DNA of 14,582 nt from contig MGNZ01000082.1 in the NCBI GenBank assembly GCA_001795235.1, positions 1 through 14,582 on the forward strand. The letters are read 5' to 3'. Below, piece after piece: positions 12,745 through 14,582 of this stretch. This DNA comes from Chloroflexi bacterium RBG_16_64_32. GTDB taxonomy: Bacteria; Chloroflexota; Dehalococcoidia; SM23-28-2; RBG-16-64-32. Numbering within the stretch: position 1 is the first letter of the stretch; every line of letters begins with the position of its first letter. The position numbers and the translations under genes are program-made. The notes beneath the pieces are model-generated. The model worked only from the letters and a program-made list of their open reading frames with translations, ran no database searches and had not been told where the DNA came from.

Positions 12745-13836
12745 GTGGCTGGTCAACCTTTAAGGCTTTCCCTCAAGCTGGGATGGTATTTGCTGAAGCA
12801 GCGAATGCGGGGCCGCAAGTACTTCCCTCTCACGATGATCCTGGAGCCGCTGGAGGCCTGCAACCTCACCTGCACCGGCTGCGGTCGCATTCGTGAGTAC
12901 GAACCGATTATCGACCGGCGGTTGACGGTAGAGGAGTGCCTGCACGCTGTGGAGGAATGTGATGCGCCGGTGGTATCGGTGGCCGGGGGGGAGCCGCTGA
13001 TGCACCCGCAGATCGGGGAGATCGTGGCGAGGATCATCCGGCAGAAGCGCTTCGTTTACCTTTGCACGAACGCCCTCCTGTACAAGAACGGGATGAAGGT
13101 GATCAGACCGTCGCCGTACTTCGCCTTCGTCGTCCACCTTGACGGGCTGCGTAGGACCCACGACATAGCGGTGGAGCGAGAAGGCGTGTACGACGTGGCG
13201 ATCAAGGCGATCGAGGAGATGCGGGCGGCGGGCTACCGTGTCTGCACGAACACCACGCTGTTCAGCGGCAACCAGGCGGAAGAGTACCACGAGCTGTTCG
13301 CAATGCTGAACGACATGGGCGTAGAAGGGATGATGGTCACGCCGGGGTTCCAGTACAAGGAGGTAGCGCACCACGATATCTTCCTTCAGCGAGAGGAGGC
13401 GCAGAGCTTCTTTCGGCGCATCTTCCAAGGGTGCAAGGACGGCGTGCGTTTCTACAACAACCCCTTGTACCTGGACTTTCTCCAGGGCAAGCGCGACTAC
13501 ACCTGCACGCAGTGGACTACCCCCACCTTCACGCCGGCCGGGTGGCGCAAGCCATGCTACCTGATTGCGGACGGGCACGCGTCAACGCACGAAGAGCTGA
13601 TGACCAGCGTCCAGTGGGACGCCTATGGGCTGGGTAGAGACCCCCGGTGCGACACCTGCATGATGCACTGCGGCTTCGAGGGGTCGGGCATCCTGGAGGC
13701 GATGAGCAAGCCCGGGGTGTTCTTGGAGCTAGTGGCGAGGTCGGTGCTGCCGGGCCGGCGCGTACGCGGCTTCGGCCGCTCGAAGAACGGCGCGGAGGAG
13801 CAGAAAGCGACGCAAGAGCAGCCGGTGGCCCAATGA
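12745..13836 (+). CDS. hpnH: Adenosyl-hopene transferase HpnH (radical SAM)
   Basis: A 363-residue radical SAM enzyme. HpnH adds the 5'-deoxyadenosyl radical to diploptene to form adenosylhopane, the first step of C35 hopanoid side-chain synthesis. ACNLTCTGCGRIREYEP (38-54) carries the [4Fe-4S] ligands C39, C43 and C46. SVAGGEPLMHPQI (78-90) is the SAM-binding GGEP region, VVHLDGLRRTHD (129-140) follows, and TPGFQYKEVAHHDIFL (199-214) is typical of HpnH. The C-terminal Cys-rich part has C254, C271 and CDTCMMHCGFEGSGI (302-316), as in the HpnH family. GTG 12745 has AGGAAGGA about 6 nt upstream. It starts 20 nt after the prenyl synthase and overlaps hpnG by ATGA. The last 20 residues are a variable, charged tail. 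It acts with membrane-embedded substrates, and the N-terminal amphipathic stretch (residues 5-23) may touch the membrane. Confidence 0.94.
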   Translation: MAGQPLRLSLKLGWYLLKQRMRGRKYFPLTMILEPLEACNLTCTGCGRIREYEPIIDRRLTVEECLHAVEECDAPVVSVAGGEPLMHPQIGEIVARIIRQKRFVYLCTNALLYKNGMKVIRPSPYFAFVVHLDGLRRTHDIAVEREGVYDVAIKAIEEMRAAGYRVCTNTTLFSGNQAEEYHELFAMLNDMGVEGMMVTPGFQYKEVAHHDIFLQREEAQSFFRRIFQGCKDGVRFYNNPLYLDFLQGKRDYTCTQWTTPTFTPAGWRKPCYLIADGHASTHEELMTSVQWDAYGLGRDPRCDTCMMHCGFEGSGILEAMSKPGVFLELVARSVLPGRRVRGFGRSKNGAEEQKATQEQPVAQ

Positions 13837-14582
13837 TCGCCGTGTTCGCGGCGATGGACGCGGAGGTTCAGCCACTGCTGAGAGCCGCCGTGGTGCGAGG
13901 GTCCGGTGAAGCGGACGGATTCCCCGTGATGCATGCCGATTTTTCCGGACGCGGCGCTCTCGTCTGCAGAACGGGTCTCGGGCGGCGTGCCGCCGAGGCG
14001 GCAGAGGCCGTGCTGGCCAGCTTCTCGCCGAAGGCGGTTCTATCTGCGGGCACCGCAGGAGGGCTTTCCCCTGCGCTGGGCGCCGGAGATGTCGTCATCT
14101 GTGAACGTGTGACCGCGCTCGCCGGCGGCTCAGTCGGTAGCGTGGAGCCGGTGGCTGCCGACCCGGGCCTGCTTGCAGCCGCGATCAAGGCAGGAGAGCA
14201 GGCAGGCCTCACCGTCCGTGTTGGGCGCTCCCTCACAGTGGGCAGTGTGGTCTGGGGTGCAATAGAGAAAGCCCGCCTGAGACGGCGGACGGGAGACGAC
14301 ATCGTCGAGATGGAGAGCTACTGGGTGGGGAGGGTCGCCCGGGAACTCGACATCCCGTTCCTGGCCGTGAGGGTCGTATCCGACGGGGCAGATGACACGC
14401 TGGTCGATATTCCCGGCCTGGTCGGCGAGGACGGTACCATCGACTACTCCCGGTTTCTGCCGTACGTGCAGCAGCATCCTGAGCACGCGTCTCTCCTGGC
14501 CGGGAATATCGAGCGCTCGCGGAGGGCGATCGAAAGCCTCGAGCGCTTCGCCGCGGCGTTTCTACCGGCGGCGCTGAAGCCC
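13833..14582 (+). CDS. hpnG: Adenosylhopane nucleoside phosphorylase HpnG (3' end outside window)
   Basis: The frame is open to the right edge; 250 residues are visible and only a short tail should be missing. It belongs to the PNP/UDP (purine-nucleoside phosphorylase / MTA nucleosidase) superfamily. MIAVFAAMDAEVQPLL is the typical MTAN-like N-terminus. SAGTAGGLSPALGAGDVVI (71-89) is the Gly-rich phosphate/base-binding segment, IVEMESYWVGRVA (157-169) carries the ribose-binding Met-Glu pair, and AVRVVSDGADD (178-188) holds the presumed catalytic Asp (D184). HpnG removes adenine from adenosylhopane on the way to ribosylhopane. The ATG overlaps the hpnH stop (ATGA). An MTA/SAH nucleosidase would look similar, but coupling to hpnH makes HpnG far more likely. 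Confidence 0.9.
   Translation, partial: MIAVFAAMDAEVQPLLRAAVVRGSGEADGFPVMHADFSGRGALVCRTGLGRRAAEAAEAVLASFSPKAVLSAGTAGGLSPALGAGDVVICERVTALAGGSVGSVEPVAADPGLLAAAIKAGEQAGLTVRVGRSLTVGSVVWGAIEKARLRRRTGDDIVEMESYWVGRVARELDIPFLAVRVVSDGADDTLVDIPGLVGEDGTIDYSRFLPYVQQHPEHASLLAGNIERSRRAIESLERFAAAFLPAALKP

Overview
The window is a GC-rich stretch of a bacterial chromosome with tightly packed genes, frequent GTG starts and ATGA-type stop/start overlaps. A Pro-Thr-rich surface protein, a two-subunit 2-oxoacid oxidoreductase of the fused gamma-alpha type, and palindromic repeats with a TTCGAC-n-AGCTCAGG core would all suit an uncultured Chloroflexota-like (Dehalococcoidia-like) or similar high-GC lineage. That placement is an inference from gene style only. 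No rRNA, tRNA, transposase, integrase or CRISPR array was found.

Left part (1-3100). The C-terminus of a Pro-Thr/Ser-repeat, membrane-anchored surface protein ends at 388. A perfect 12-bp hairpin at 434-464 separates it from two convergent minus-strand genes: a DUF1059 mini-protein and a zeta-crystallin-type quinone oxidoreductase. Upstream of the oxidoreductase, two related palindromic repeats lie before a plus-strand radical SAM gene of the AmmeMemoRadiSam type (amrS).

Middle (3100-6750). korA and korB overlap by 17 nt and encode a two-subunit 2-oxoacid:ferredoxin oxidoreductase. The beta subunit keeps four cysteines spaced as the ligands of its single [4Fe-4S] cluster. A DUF2267 protein follows in a TAATG coupling. 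Its end overlaps by 4 nt the convergent end of a small minus-strand protein with two HxxxCxxC zinc-finger signatures and no membrane segment.

Right part (6750-14582, open at the edge). This is a hopanoid biosynthesis operon in one direction: hpnC-hpnD-hpnE-ispH-yjbQ-polyprenyl diphosphate synthase-hpnH-hpnG. Together the products would supply isoprenoid units (IspH), elongate them (prenyl synthase), join two farnesyl units to squalene (HpnD, then HpnC, then HpnE), and attach the adenosine-derived side chain of C35 hopanoids (HpnH, then HpnG). The squalene-hopene cyclase is not in the window and is expected beyond the right edge or elsewhere.

The most interesting signal is in the 406-bp gap before hpnC. 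A good sigma70-like promoter (6879-6906) would start a leader of about 236 nt. Its last 100 nt fold on paper into a three-way junction closed by a perfect 13-bp stem, with a nested arm, a 7-bp side hairpin and a possible loop pseudoknot. The 3' strand of the closing stem contains the Shine-Dalgarno of hpnC. This looks like a cis-acting RNA switch controlling the hopanoid operon. I do not recognise it as any known riboswitch class.
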